Shown here: piece after piece, positions 52,703 to 61,050 of the stretch
Layout of the letters: every line of letters starts with the position of its first letter
Numbering within the stretch: position 1 is the stretch's first letter
From: Betaproteobacteria bacterium
Lineage (GTDB): Bacteria; Pseudomonadota; Gammaproteobacteria; Burkholderiales; SG8-41
Length of the DNA: 64,000 nt
Reading direction: 5' to 3'
Assembly (NCBI GenBank): GCA_016192825.1
Contig: JACPTK010000085.1
Location: 1-64,000 of the forward strand
Translations under genes and position numbers: made by a program
The notes under the pieces: model-generated
Told to the model about the DNA's origin: nothing
Seen by the model: only the letters and a program-made list of their open reading frames with translations
Databases searched by the model: none

Positions 52703-53464
52703 TTAGCGCCCTCGCCATGCGGGTTTTCGTTTCTCCTTGAAGGCCTGGATCCCTTCCTTCTTGTCCTCGGACAGCGCCACGCGTTCAACGATGAATTGCG
52801 CAAGCTGCATGCGCGGTTCCAATGGCAGGTCGTAACCGAGGCGTGCGGCCTCTTTCATGCCGCGCACTGCCAAGGGTGCGCACTCCAGTATTTCTTCAGC
52901 AAAACGCCGCGCCGCGGGCAACAAGTCCTCATGTGGCACCACCTCCGTCGCAATGCCCCAGCGCAGGCAATCGGCCGCGGTCATGGCCTTGCTGCGCATG
53001 AGGAAACCCATTGCAACGTGCCAAGGCAGCACGTGAGTGCCGCGGCTTGGACCGCCTACCGATGAAATGCCGCGGCTGCCTTGGGGCCACCCAAAAGAAG
53101 CTTTCTCCGACATGATGACGATGTCTGAGTTTAACGCAAAGCCACATCCTTGCGCGTAGCAGCCTCCGTTAACAGCACAAATGATCGGCTTGAAAATGTG
53201 CATTTGATACTGATGGATCTCATGATTCGAGAGGATGCCCCGATTTTCCTCAGGTGCGGTGTCGAGAATGTCTTTACCCGAGCAAAACGTGTTTCCTTCA
53301 CCGGTAAGAATTGCCACCCAGACGTCCGGATTGTATTTGACGTCCTCGAACGCCTCCTGCAGCTCTTTACGCATTGCAAGATTGATCGCGTTCCGTTTTT
53401 CGGGCCGGTTGAGAGTGATCAAGGCGATCCTGTCCTTCACGTCATATCGAATAGCGTTCCCCAT
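52703..53464 (-). CDS. Enoyl-CoA hydratase/isomerase (crotonase) family protein
   Basis: 253 aa. Crotonase landmarks: ALITLNRPEKRNAINLAM, GEGNTFCSGKDIL (first oxyanion loop), IICAVNGGCYAQGCGFALNS (second oxyanion loop), FGWPQGSRGISSVGGP and KKEGIQAFKEKRKPAWRGR. The catalytic Glu positions of hydratases (E in GGGxE/AE) are not in the usual context, so isomerase, decarboxylase or C-C hydrolase activity on a CoA thioester is equally possible. It is 37 bp after the acyl-CoA synthetase alpha gene. Confidence 0.9.
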   Translation of the reverse strand: MGNAIRYDVKDRIALITLNRPEKRNAINLAMRKELQEAFEDVKYNPDVWVAILTGEGNTFCSGKDILDTAPEENRGILSNHEIHQYQMHIFKPIICAVNGGCYAQGCGFALNSDIVIMSEKASFGWPQGSRGISSVGGPSRGTHVLPWHVAMGFLMRSKAMTAADCLRWGIATEVVPHEDLLPAARRFAEEILECAPLAVRGMKEAARLGYDLPLEPRMQLAQFIVERVALSEDKKEGIQAFKEKRKPAWRGR

Positions 53465-53501
53465 GTTCCTTCCTTCAATGCGTCAGGTTTAGTAGAGCTG
53501 G

Positions 53502-54953
53502 TCAGGCCGCCCTTCGCGACTGCACGAATTGCTCGTGTTTGCGCATGGCGGCCAATGCGTGACCCGCGTTGGTAATCTCATCGAACACCGGGATGCCGAG
53601 TTTCACGGCGCGGGTCCGGAATTCGTGTTTTCGACTTTCCAGCTCGGGTTCTCCGTCCGACCGCAGCACGAGCACGAAATGAGCTTCACTGGCGAACTGC
53701 CTTTGGACGCGCAACGCCGCCTGCACAATGTTTTCCAGCACCTCCGGCTTTGTAATGCCGGAGAAGGAGGTCATGTTGAGATGCATTACCAGAGCCTCGG
53801 GATTGCCTACCTTGTATATCGCGTCCAGAATACTTTCCGCGACGCGGCCATCGTCGCGCTGAAGACTGACGGCTCCACAATCCACCGGGTTGGTGATACA
53901 CGAACCGGCTGGCAGTTTGAGAGCAGCAAGTGCCTCGATCGTTTGCTTGTCGAAGGGCTCTACATGGAGGCCCAATTCCTCAAAATAATCTGTGGCGAGA
54001 ACACTCGCCCCGCCGCCATTGCCGAACAGGACCACGCGGCGAGTGGGGGTCTCCGTGCGGGGCGTGATTGTTTGAAATATGGATAGTGCGTCCAGGAAGC
54101 TCTCAAGCGTATTCACCAATATGGAGCCGGTTTGGCGAGCGAGCGCGACCCAAGCACGATAATCACCTGCAAGTGCTCCAGTATGAGACACGGCCGCTGC
54201 CGCGCCCCGTCTGCTGCGGCCGCCCTTTAAAATTACAACCGGCTTACGTGCTTGTGCCGCACGCAGCATTTCAAAAAGCCGCCGGCCGTCTCGAGCCGTC
54301 TCCACGTAAAGTCCAATTACACGCGTCTGGGGATCGGCAAGATAAAACTCCAGAAGGTCGCTCGCCCCGATGTCGGCGCAGTTTCCAACCGATACTACTC
54401 CAGAGAACCTGATACCACGGATCATTCCACGTCGCACGATATCGGTACCCAGTCCGCCGCTTTGCGATACGACACCGACAGTCCCCAGCTCACGTGGACA
54501 GATCTCGGTAAAGGTTATCCTGCCCCGCGGCGTGTAAAGTCCGAGGCAGTTTGGCCCAAGCAGGCGCATGCCGCCCGCTTGCGCAGCGGCGACGAGACGC
54601 TCCTGCAGCTTGCTGCCGTCGCTGCTTTCGCCAAAGCCACTGGATATAACCTGCGCATATCGGACGCGACCGCCCGCCGTAGACAAGAGCTCCGGGATTT
54701 CGGCCGCCGGAATCGCTATGAAGGCGTAATCAACTGAAGCCGGCATATCGGCGAAGCGGCGGTATGCGGGCAAACCTTCAATCTCGGCCGCCGTTGGATG
54801 TATGGGGTAGATAGCGCCGTCGTAGCCGAATTCTCGGATGCGCCGTATGAATGCGTTTGGCAACGCTTTGCCTTTGGAAGACGCGCCAACGACTGCTACG
54901 GTTTTTGGCGTAATGAGGGGCGCGAAACGATCGATGATGGATTCGGAGCTCAT
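53502..54953 (-). CDS. ADP-forming acyl-CoA synthetase, alpha-type chain
   Basis: 483 aa with three domains: a CoA-binding Rossmann domain (KTVAVVGASSKGKALPNAF, GAIYPIHPTAAEIEGLPAYR), a ligase domain (PNCLGLYTPRGRITFTEICP, VGVVSQSGGLGTD) and a second flavodoxin-like domain with the phosphohistidine loop AAAVSHTGALAGDY. The ATP-grasp beta part is absent, so it must pair with a subunit encoded elsewhere or act differently. The role is to activate an acid to its CoA thioester ahead of the crotonase-family enzyme. Confidence 0.88.
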   Translation of the reverse strand: MSSESIIDRFAPLITPKTVAVVGASSKGKALPNAFIRRIREFGYDGAIYPIHPTAAEIEGLPAYRRFADMPASVDYAFIAIPAAEIPELLSTAGGRVRYAQVISSGFGESSDGSKLQERLVAAAQAGGMRLLGPNCLGLYTPRGRITFTEICPRELGTVGVVSQSGGLGTDIVRRGMIRGIRFSGVVSVGNCADIGASDLLEFYLADPQTRVIGLYVETARDGRRLFEMLRAAQARKPVVILKGGRSRRGAAAAVSHTGALAGDYRAWVALARQTGSILVNTLESFLDALSIFQTITPRTETPTRRVVLFGNGGGASVLATDYFEELGLHVEPFDKQTIEALAALKLPAGSCITNPVDCGAVSLQRDDGRVAESILDAIYKVGNPEALVMHLNMTSFSGITKPEVLENIVQAALRVQRQFASEAHFVLVLRSDGEPELESRKHEFRTRAVKLGIPVFDEITNAGHALAAMRKHEQFVQSRRAA

Positions 54954-55026
54954 AGATGTCGGGACACTGCCTTTACCGCGAAGGCCGGATTCGCGCGTTG
55001 GGCTCGTTGTCCGAGCTTTGGCCTGG

Positions 55027-55158
55027 TCAAGCCAGCTTTCTCTTGAGCAGAAATGATTGAATACCCTCCTGGACGACTTCGCCGCGCTGGTTAAGCACCA
55101 ACAGCTCGCGCTTCATGACGCCACATGCGATTAGAGTATCGTCATATAAGCCTGTCAT
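55027..55158 (-). pseudogene. C-terminal remnant of a MaoC-like hydratase
   Basis: 43 codons: MTGLYDDTLIACGVMKREL, then LVLNQRGEVVQEGIQSFLLK and RKLA. The NQRGEVV ending is typical of MaoC hot-dog hydratases. The rest of the gene is missing. It is upstream of and co-directional with the acyl-CoA operon, so a hydratase gene was probably once part of that operon. Confidence 0.6.
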
Positions 55159-55179
55159 AAAATTTCGTACGCTGATCAC

Positions 55180-55320
55180 TCAAATATCGAGTTTCGCCAT
55201 ATCCAGAACGCGCTTAGCGCGCTGATACACCGCATAGTCAACCAGCTTGCCGGCGAGTTGATACGAACGGTCACCAGCGGACCCGGACCCCCGGCGGCGC
55301 GCCCTATCGCCTGTGCCACG
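55180..55320 (-). pseudogene. Unrecognised gene remnant
   Basis: A decayed frame ends QLAGKLVDYAVYQRAKRVLD, MAKLDI, stop. It looks like the helical C-terminus of a larger enzyme. No family is recognised. It lies between the MaoC remnant and the IS3 remnant in an AT-rich stretch. Confidence 0.35.
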
Positions 55321-55359
55321 ATTCTTCGCCCTTCCGATTTATGTGCAGTGGCACGGCAT

Positions 55360-55896
55360 TATATATAGGAACGGAGCTGCCCCGGCTCGTACGAACGGTT
55401 TAATTGGGATACCCCCTCTCTCTTCTCAAATTGCATCGGACTGACACAGCCTAGGAGTTTGTCGGACTTAGGGCCGACAAACTCCTAAATGCAAAACCGC
55501 CTGCGCGAAAACGAAAGAAAAAGGCAGTGAAAACCTTGTGTTCAGCCTGCGCGCGTGCCCGTTGGAGGCTAATAAGGGTCGTCATCCCGTATTTCATTCG
55601 AAATTCGCAGGCGGTTTTGCTGTGAGCAGCCTGTCGGAATGCCAAGTCCGACAGGCTGCTAGGGTCCGGTGCCGGCGCTGCCGGTTGTAGAAGATCTCGA
55701 TGTAATCGACGTTCGCTGCGCGCGCCGCCTCCCGCGCGTGGAAGTCTCAGTGATGCACGAGCTCGTTCTTGAGGCTACCAATGAGATCCTCCGCCACCGC
55801 GTTGTCGTAGACATTACCCTTGGCGCTCACGCTCGGCGCTATTCCGCGTGCGATGAACCGCTCCCGGCAGGCATACGCGCTGTAGAGAGCAATCAT
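55360..55896 (-). mobile_element. IS3-family orfB remnant interrupted by a MITE
   Basis: Transposase C-terminal motifs: RERFIARGIAPSVSAKGNVY, DNAVAEDLIGSLKNELVHH, a TGA, then DFHAREAARAANVDYIEIFY and NRQRRHRTL. After the MITE the same protein continues GCVSPMQFEKREG. The 5' part, including most of the DDE domain, is lost at 55896. Two defects (TGA in place of a sense codon, and the MITE) make it inactive. Confidence 0.75.
55455..55658. mobile_element. 204-bp MITE with CTAG target duplication
   Basis: Terminal repeats GAGTTTGTCGGACTT and (reverse) CAGCCTGTCGGACTT. An internal inverted repeat GCAAAACCGCCTGCG (55491-55505) and CGCAGGCGGTTTTGC (55606-55620). CTAG flanks both sides (55451-55454 and 55659-55662). 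Removing the element and one CTAG restores the IS3 transposase reading frame RHRTL-GCVSPMQFEK, which proves the boundaries. A 64-codon frame inside (55451-55645, minus strand) is probably not a gene. Confidence 0.8.
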
Positions 55897-56072
55897 GGCT
55901 CCGGAACACAGTAAAATACCCAGAGGCGCGGGGCTGTTCGAACTGGCTGGCAGACGGCTATTGGCAACAGCTTGCCGGTCAGATTCAAGGAGTCCGCATC
56001 GTAAGCACGGTGCTCCCCGTATTCCACAGGAGCCTGCTGGCGACACTCGACAGGAACCGGAATCACCAGCAC

Positions 56073-57116
56073 ATGAGAGCATTGATCAAAGAGAGCCCCC
56101 AGCCGGGAATTGCTTACCGCGATGTGCCCGATCCTGAGCTGAAGCCGGGCCATGTCATAGTCCGGGTGAAATCCTGCGGGATCTCCGGCTCCGAGATCGC
56201 GCGGTATCGCTGGACCGACGCTTATCACGCGGGCGGCGCGAAAGATATGAGCCGCCAGTTGCCGCGCATCATGGGACACGAGTTTTCCGGGACCATTGCG
56301 GCCGTCGGACCCGGTGTCGACAATCGGTCCACCGGCGATCTGGTCGTCATCCAGAGCGTGATCGGCTGCGGCGGTTGCGAGTCCTGTGACGCCGGGTTGC
56401 CGAATCATTGCACCAACCGCGTCACAATTGGCGTCAATGCGGATGGCGGGTTTGCCGAGTACTGCGCGGTACCGGCGTCGAACGTCTACGCGGTACCGGC
56501 GGGCGTCGCCCTGGAAAACGCCGCGCTGCTTCAGCCGTTCGCGATCGCCGCCTATTCGCTGGAGATCGGCGGGATCCGTCCCGGAGAGCGCATCGGCGTG
56601 TGGGGCGTCGGCGCGATCGGTGTCTCCCTCATCCAGCAAGCGATCATCGGCGGCGCCACGGTCGAGTTTGCGGTTGGACGGGATCACGGCCGTCTCGACG
56701 CAGTGCGCCAGCTCGGCGTGCGACACACGATCAGCGCCAACGACGGAGACCCGTCCCGCCGGCTCGTCGAGCTGTTCGGCGGGCAAAAGCTGGACGCGAT
56801 ATTCGAGGTGAGCGGACATACTCCGGCGATCAATTCGGCGCTCTCGCTGCTGAAAAGGCGCGGCCGCGCAATATTGATCGGAAACCTGCAGGAACCCTTC
56901 AAGGCCGATCTGCTTCCGGCCATCATGGATCAACTGAGCATCCTGACCGTCAGAACGTATTCCCTTGCGGCCTGGAGGCGTGCGCTGTCCTTGCTGCCGC
57001 GGGTTCAGAATCAGCCGGGAACCCTGCCCGTCGAGCGCGTGCCGCTGGCGGAAGGCGTGGCTGCGTTTCAACGTGCCGCAAGCGGCGAAGGCATCAAGTT
57101 CGTGCTGGAGCCATGA
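56073..57116 (+). CDS. Zinc-dependent alcohol dehydrogenase (MDR family)
   Basis: 347 aa from MRALIKESPQPGIAYRDVPD (AGGAA upstream; longer frames rejected because they run into the IS remnant). Catalytic-zinc residues: Cys in VKSCGISGSE and His-Glu in IMGHEFSG. Structural zinc lobe: CGGCESCDAGLPNHC. Nucleotide-binding GVWGVGAIGVSLIQQA. It probably oxidises a secondary alcohol or polyol with NAD(P). It is 167 bp upstream of a PrpD gene on the same strand. Confidence 0.9.
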   Translation: MRALIKESPQPGIAYRDVPDPELKPGHVIVRVKSCGISGSEIARYRWTDAYHAGGAKDMSRQLPRIMGHEFSGTIAAVGPGVDNRSTGDLVVIQSVIGCGGCESCDAGLPNHCTNRVTIGVNADGGFAEYCAVPASNVYAVPAGVALENAALLQPFAIAAYSLEIGGIRPGERIGVWGVGAIGVSLIQQAIIGGATVEFAVGRDHGRLDAVRQLGVRHTISANDGDPSRRLVELFGGQKLDAIFEVSGHTPAINSALSLLKRRGRAILIGNLQEPFKADLLPAIMDQLSILTVRTYSLAAWRRALSLLPRVQNQPGTLPVERVPLAEGVAAFQRAASGEGIKFVLEP

Positions 57117-57190
57117 AGCATCCGGTCGAGTCATTACACCTGAATTAACGAGCTTTGCGCAAATACTTGACGCCGCTCGACCCTCACCCC

Positions 57191-57252
57191 TTCCCCCTCT
57201 CCCGAGGGGCGAGGGGGAATGAACAGCGGAAATGGTCTGTCAACCATTTCCG
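57191..57252 (+). other. Two perfect stem-loops in the PrpD leader
   Basis: TTCCCCCTC/GAGGGGGAA (57191-57219) resembles a common intergenic palindrome and may end the dehydrogenase transcript. CGGAAATGG/CCATTTCCG (57227-57252, 8-base loop) is a 9-bp perfect repeat 31 bp before the PrpD start and could be an operator or RNA switch. Confidence 0.5.
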
Positions 57253-57283
57253 AAAGACTCAATAGACAACCGGGAAAACATTC

Positions 57284-58690
57284 ATGGCGGAACCACTGGT
57301 CACAACGCTGCTTCCATTCGTCAACAAGACGGCCATCGGGCAACTGCCCGGAAAGGTCGTGCACAACCTTTCATTGCGGGTCCTGGATACGCTCGGAATC
57401 TGCTTTGCGACCTACAACCAGCCCTACGCCACGGTCCTTACCGATGTCGTGAAGCGGTCCAGCGCTCCCGGGCGCTGCACGATCGTCGGCTTCCGGGAAG
57501 GCTACGCGCCCGCCGGCGCCGCCTTTGCCAACGGCGTCCTTTCGCACGGGGCCGAGATGGACGATTGCCACATTCCATCCATCACGCACGCGGGGTCCAC
57601 CAGCCTGCCGGCCGTGCTGGCGGCGGCGGAAAACGTGGGCGCTTCCGGCGCCGAGTGCCTCGCGGCCGCCGCGGTTGCGTATGAGCTGCTCCCCCGCGTC
57701 AGTCTCGCGGTACCGGGAAAGTTCCACGAACGGGGCCTACAGACGACCTCGATGTGCGCGCCGTTCGTGAATGCACTTGCGGTCGGCAAGCTCATGCGGC
57801 TCGACGACCGCCAGTTGGCGCACGCCGCCGGGCTCGCCGGCGCCCTCTCGGGGGGGCTGCGCACCGGAAACGACGACGGGAGCTGGACCAAGCGGCTATT
57901 CGGGGGATGGGCCGCCCAGATCGGTGTGACCGCTGCGCAGCTGGGCGCCAATGGTTTCACCGGCCCGCGCGAAATCCTGGAGGCGCGGTTCGGCCTTTAC
58001 AAAGCCCACCTCGGTGACATCGAGCTGAACGTCGACGCGCTGACCGCCGCCCTGGGGCAGGAGTGGGAAACCCTGAACACGTCGTTCCGACGCTATCCCT
58101 GCTCATTCGGGCTGCACGCGACCATCGAGTGCTGCCTGAAGCTGCGCGAGAAACACAACATTTCGAGCGCCGACATCGCAAAGGTCGAATGCCGGCTCCC
58201 AAAGCCGGCGGCGCGCTGGTGGTTCGAGCCCGAGGCCGAGAAGCGCAGACCTCCCACCTCCTACGCCGCCATGTTCAGCATCCCCTTCGTGGCCGGCGCC
58301 GCGCTGGCGCGGGGCGAAGTTACCGTCAGCACGTTCGAGGAAAAGATGTTGCGCGCACCGGACATCCTCGAGGTGATCGACAAGTCTTACTGGACTCCCG
58401 ACGAGGTAACGCCTTTCCCCGGAACGATGCCCGGGTGGGTCGTGCTCCACATGAAGGACGGAAACCGTCTGGAGCACCGGCAGATCCACGAGCCGGGAAG
58501 CCCGCGAAACCCGATTTCCGAGGACGAGTTGTTCCGGAAATTCCAGGAGAACACGCGACCGGTCCTGTCCAGCGCCGAGGTGGAGAACCTCTGGGCGCAG
58601 GGACTTGAAATGCGCAAGGTGGCCGACGTCAGGGAATTGCTTTCAAGATTCCGCTTTGACGGCCACGGGGGCCCGAGGCGCGGCCGCTAA
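57284..58690 (+). CDS. MmgE/PrpD-family protein
   Basis: 468 aa. N-terminal LPGKVVHNLSLRVLDTLGI. Active-site stretch GVLSHGAEMDDCHIPSITHA (HG, DD, TH-A) followed by GSTSLPAVLAAAENVG. FRRYPCSFGLHATIECCLKL and ARWWFEPEAEK in the second half group it with the protein at 50293. The 3' end overlaps the convergent Bug gene at 58687 by 4 bp. It may be co-expressed with the alcohol dehydrogenase upstream. Confidence 0.9.
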   Translation: MAEPLVTTLLPFVNKTAIGQLPGKVVHNLSLRVLDTLGICFATYNQPYATVLTDVVKRSSAPGRCTIVGFREGYAPAGAAFANGVLSHGAEMDDCHIPSITHAGSTSLPAVLAAAENVGASGAECLAAAAVAYELLPRVSLAVPGKFHERGLQTTSMCAPFVNALAVGKLMRLDDRQLAHAAGLAGALSGGLRTGNDDGSWTKRLFGGWAAQIGVTAAQLGANGFTGPREILEARFGLYKAHLGDIELNVDALTAALGQEWETLNTSFRRYPCSFGLHATIECCLKLREKHNISSADIAKVECRLPKPAARWWFEPEAEKRRPPTSYAAMFSIPFVAGAALARGEVTVSTFEEKMLRAPDILEVIDKSYWTPDEVTPFPGTMPGWVVLHMKDGNRLEHRQIHEPGSPRNPISEDELFRKFQENTRPVLSSAEVENLWAQGLEMRKVADVRELLSRFRFDGHGGPRRGR

Positions 58691-59691
58691 TCGGCGCGTA
58701 TTCCCACTCGCTTGATGACCGACTTCCAGCGGCTGATTTCGGACCTGACGTGCGCCGCGAACGCTTCCGGCGTGCTGCCGATCGGATCGGCGCCTTGGGC
58801 CGTCAGCCGGCTTTTCATCTCCGGCGCGTGAAGTATCTTGACGATGCTCCGGTTCAGTTTCGTCGTGACCCCTTTTGACATCCCCGCGGGGGCGAAAACA
58901 CCGAACCAGTTGGTCGTCTCGTAGCCGGGCACGCCCGCTTCCGCGATCGTCGGCAGATCCGGCACCGCGGGAGAACGCTTTCCGGTCGTCACGGCAAGCG
59001 CTTTCAGCCTTGCCGAATTCATATGGGGCAGGCTGGACAGCAGATTGCTGAACATCAGCTGGATCTGCCCGCCCACCAGATCGTTCATGGCAAGACCGAC
59101 TCCCTTATACGGGACGTGCGTCAATCGCACGGCCGCGGCGAAATTGAAAAGCTCCGCCGCAAGGTGCGCGCCCGATCCCGAGCCGCCGGACCCGTAGTTG
59201 ATGGTTCCGGGTTTCGCCCGGGCGAGCGCAATCAGTTCCTTCACCGTTCCTACCCGCAGTGACGGGTGCACGACGAGCACGTTGGTCACGCTGGCGACAT
59301 ACGTGATCGCGGTGAAATCCTTGATCGCATCGTAGGGCAACTTCCGGTACAGGGTGGGATTGATGCCGTGGGTCGCCAAGTTCCCCATCAGGATCGTATG
59401 CCCGTCCGGGGTGGCTTCCGCAACGATTCTCGTACCGATCGTGCCGCCGGCACCGGCTCGGTTATCCACGACGACGGACTGGCTCCAGCCTTCGCTCATC
59501 TTTACCCCGAGCAATCGCGCCATGACATCGACTCCTGACCCGGGCGTGAATGGAACCACGAACCGGACAGGTCGCTCGGGATACGCCGCGGTATTCTGGA
59601 CAGGCGCACTTTGGGAATACGCGCACGCGCCAGCGAAGGAAATTCCAATTGCGAACGTAGAGCATCTTGCCAAGCTCTCAAAACATCTCAC
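58687..59691 (-). CDS. Bug/TctC-family periplasmic binding protein
   Basis: 334 aa from a GTG directly after GGAGGAAGAATC. Signal peptide CSTFAIGISFAGACAYSQSA. Blocks: YPERPVRFVVPFTPGSGVDV, DNRAGAGGTIGTRIVAEATP, DGHTILMGN, LPYDAIKDFTAIT, YGSGGSGSGAHLAAELF, VPYKGVGLAMNDLVGG and WKSVIKRVGIRAD. PGS replaces PGG in the first loop. It converges on PrpD. Confidence 0.9.
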   Translation of the reverse strand: MRCFESLARCSTFAIGISFAGACAYSQSAPVQNTAAYPERPVRFVVPFTPGSGVDVMARLLGVKMSEGWSQSVVVDNRAGAGGTIGTRIVAEATPDGHTILMGNLATHGINPTLYRKLPYDAIKDFTAITYVASVTNVLVVHPSLRVGTVKELIALARAKPGTINYGSGGSGSGAHLAAELFNFAAAVRLTHVPYKGVGLAMNDLVGGQIQLMFSNLLSSLPHMNSARLKALAVTTGKRSPAVPDLPTIAEAGVPGYETTNWFGVFAPAGMSKGVTTKLNRSIVKILHAPEMKSRLTAQGADPIGSTPEAFAAHVRSEISRWKSVIKRVGIRAD

Positions 59692-59754
59692 GATTCTTCC
59701 TCCTGGACAGGCAGCGTCCCCGGTTGACGCACGGCGTTATCTGAAATGCTGCGT

Positions 59755-60452
59755 TCATGGATGTGGCGGCGCATTTCCCGTCATTTCGACAGGACGAGAT
59801 CCCTGGCAGGCGGTCTTGTGCATCACGCGGCGCCACGCGGGATCGAAAGGATCGTGATGATGCATTGTGCACCGGTTGTCCCAGACCAGGATATCCCCTA
59901 CCGCAGAGCTAATTTGTGTCGTCATGGCCCCTCACCTATCGTACTTCGCACGCGAATTTACTGAATGCTTGCGCCTGATTTCCTGATCACTTCAGCCCAC
60001 CGCTTTATCTCCGACCGGATGAACTCCGAAAACTACTGCGGAGTGCTCTTGGCGGTCTCGAGGCCCATACCGGAGACGCGTTTCGTGATTTCGGGCAATT
60101 GTTCCATCGCCTGCGCGCGCGCGTTGAGCCGTCGGACTATCGCGGCCGGCGCGCCCCTGGGCGCGACCAGGCCCAGCCAGAGATTCACCACGTAGCCCCG
60201 TATCCCCGATTCCGTCATCGTTGGAACGTGCGCCAGCGCCCGCGATCGCTTGGCCCCTGTCACCGCGAGGGGACGCACGCACTTCGCACCGAGGTAGGGC
60301 AGTGCCGGGGGAAGGCCCGTGAAGACGACTGAATGCCCGGCGAGCGCGTCTTCAATCGCCTTGATCGTGTCATCGTCGAAAGGCTTCGACAGATCGACAC
60401 CCTCGATCTCGAAACCCAGCGGCTTGCCATTGCCGACGACAGAAATGCCCAT
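59755..60452 (-). pseudogene. TauD/TfdA-type dioxygenase split by a Bug fragment
   Basis: The N-terminal part starts at 60452 (GAGGAGGGGG ribosome site): MGISVVGNGKPLGFEIEGVD, LSKPFDDDTIKAIEDALAGH, SVVFTG. The C-terminal part is at 59755-59925: AVGDILVWDNRCTMHHHDPF, DPAWRRVMHKTACQGSRPVE. The WDNRxxxH motif with the second Fe-binding His is kept; the middle, including HxD, is gone. Between them lies a piece of a Bug gene in the same direction. An in-frame chimeric product (TauD start plus Bug end, 60033-60452) could be translated but should be non-functional. Confidence 0.7.
59958..60322 (-). pseudogene. Bug/TctC C-terminal fragment inside the tauD-like gene
   Basis: ALPYLGAKCVRPLAVTGAKR, SRALAHVPTMTESGIRGYVV and VAPRGAPAAIVRRLN, then KSTPQ, TAG (60033-60035), FSEFIRSEIKRWAEVIRKSG. 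The first lobe is missing and an amber codon interrupts the end. The unequal junction with tauD coding DNA at about 60322 is in frame. Confidence 0.7.
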
Positions 60453-60483
60453 CCCGACCCCCTCCTCTCCCACGCAGTCCGGC

Positions 60484-60756
60484 ATGGGAGACAGGGTACT
60501 GCAAACAAGTCTCATTGACATAGGCATCTTGCCCTTATGGGCCGTGCACAGGGAGATCCAGAGCGGCACGCTGGACATCGTGCTGCCAACGCACAACCCG
60601 ACCTCGAAGGATATCTTTGCCGTATATCCCTATACCCGCAATCCTTCGTCGAAGATCAGGTCGTTCGTTGCTTTTCTTGAAGAGGATCTCAAGCGAATCA
60701 GCTACCTTCCTCCCCGCCGGAGTCTTCCAAAACGTCCCGCGCAACGTCCCTCGTGA
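60484..60756 (+). pseudogene. LysR effector-domain fragment
   Basis: RVLQTSLIDIGILPLWAVHR, EIQSGTLDIVLPTHNPTSKD, IFAVYPYTRNPSSKIRSFVA, FLEEDLKRI: the last 80 or so residues of a LysR regulator. The DNA-binding half is absent. It is divergent from the broken tauD-like gene, where a LysR regulator would be expected. Confidence 0.65.
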
Positions 60757-60767
60757 ACCCAAGCACT

Positions 60768-60884
60768 TCACTTCGATTTTCGGGCAGCCCGGATGATCGG
60801 CCCCGGCGTCCCGGCGGACGCCAGGAGCCCGTACCAGGTCGCGTACTCGAATCCCGGCACTCCGGATTCCGCAATCGCCGGCAC
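60768..60884 (-). pseudogene. Short Bug/TctC fragment
   Basis: VPAIAESGVPGFEYATWYGL, LASAGTPGPIIRAARKSK, stop. It is only the hinge-region motif of a Bug gene, about 38 codons, preceded by an in-frame stop. The region 60885-60993 shows nothing further. Confidence 0.55.
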
Positions 60885-60993
60885 TCATGAACGGGACGTT
60901 GCCCGCAACCACGGCCAGGACCTCAGGGTCGTTCCACATTAAACATTCCGTAATTTCATTGACTTAAGTCCGTAACCCGCCCGGTGGAATTTA

Positions 60994-61014
60994 AATACAC
61001 GTAATTCGTGTATT
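60994..61014. promoter_or_regulatory. Candidate RHH operator/promoter
   Basis: AATACACG, TAATT, CGTGTATT is a perfect 8-bp inverted repeat 36 bp before the antitoxin start and overlaps a -10-like TATTAT. A second, shorter repeat ACTCG...CGAGT spans 61020-61041. This fits autoregulation by a ribbon-helix-helix antitoxin. Confidence 0.6.
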
Positions 61015-61050
61015 ATTTTACTCGTGTGATTTCACGCGAGTAGCTGGCCC

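Noticed and set aside
55451-55645. 64-codon reading frame inside the MITE as a gene
   Set aside because: It spans the terminal repeat and internal hairpins of a non-autonomous element and has no ribosome site.
55740-55750. In-frame TGA in the IS3 transposase remnant (NELVHH-TGA-DFHARE) as a selenocysteine codon
   Set aside because: The gene is truncated and interrupted by a MITE; no UGSC-like motif or proper SECIS hairpin follows, so it is an ordinary nonsense mutation.
60033-60035. TAG inside the Bug fragment as a pyrrolysine or readthrough site
   Set aside because: The fragment lacks its N-terminal half and lies inside a broken gene; decay is the simpler reading.
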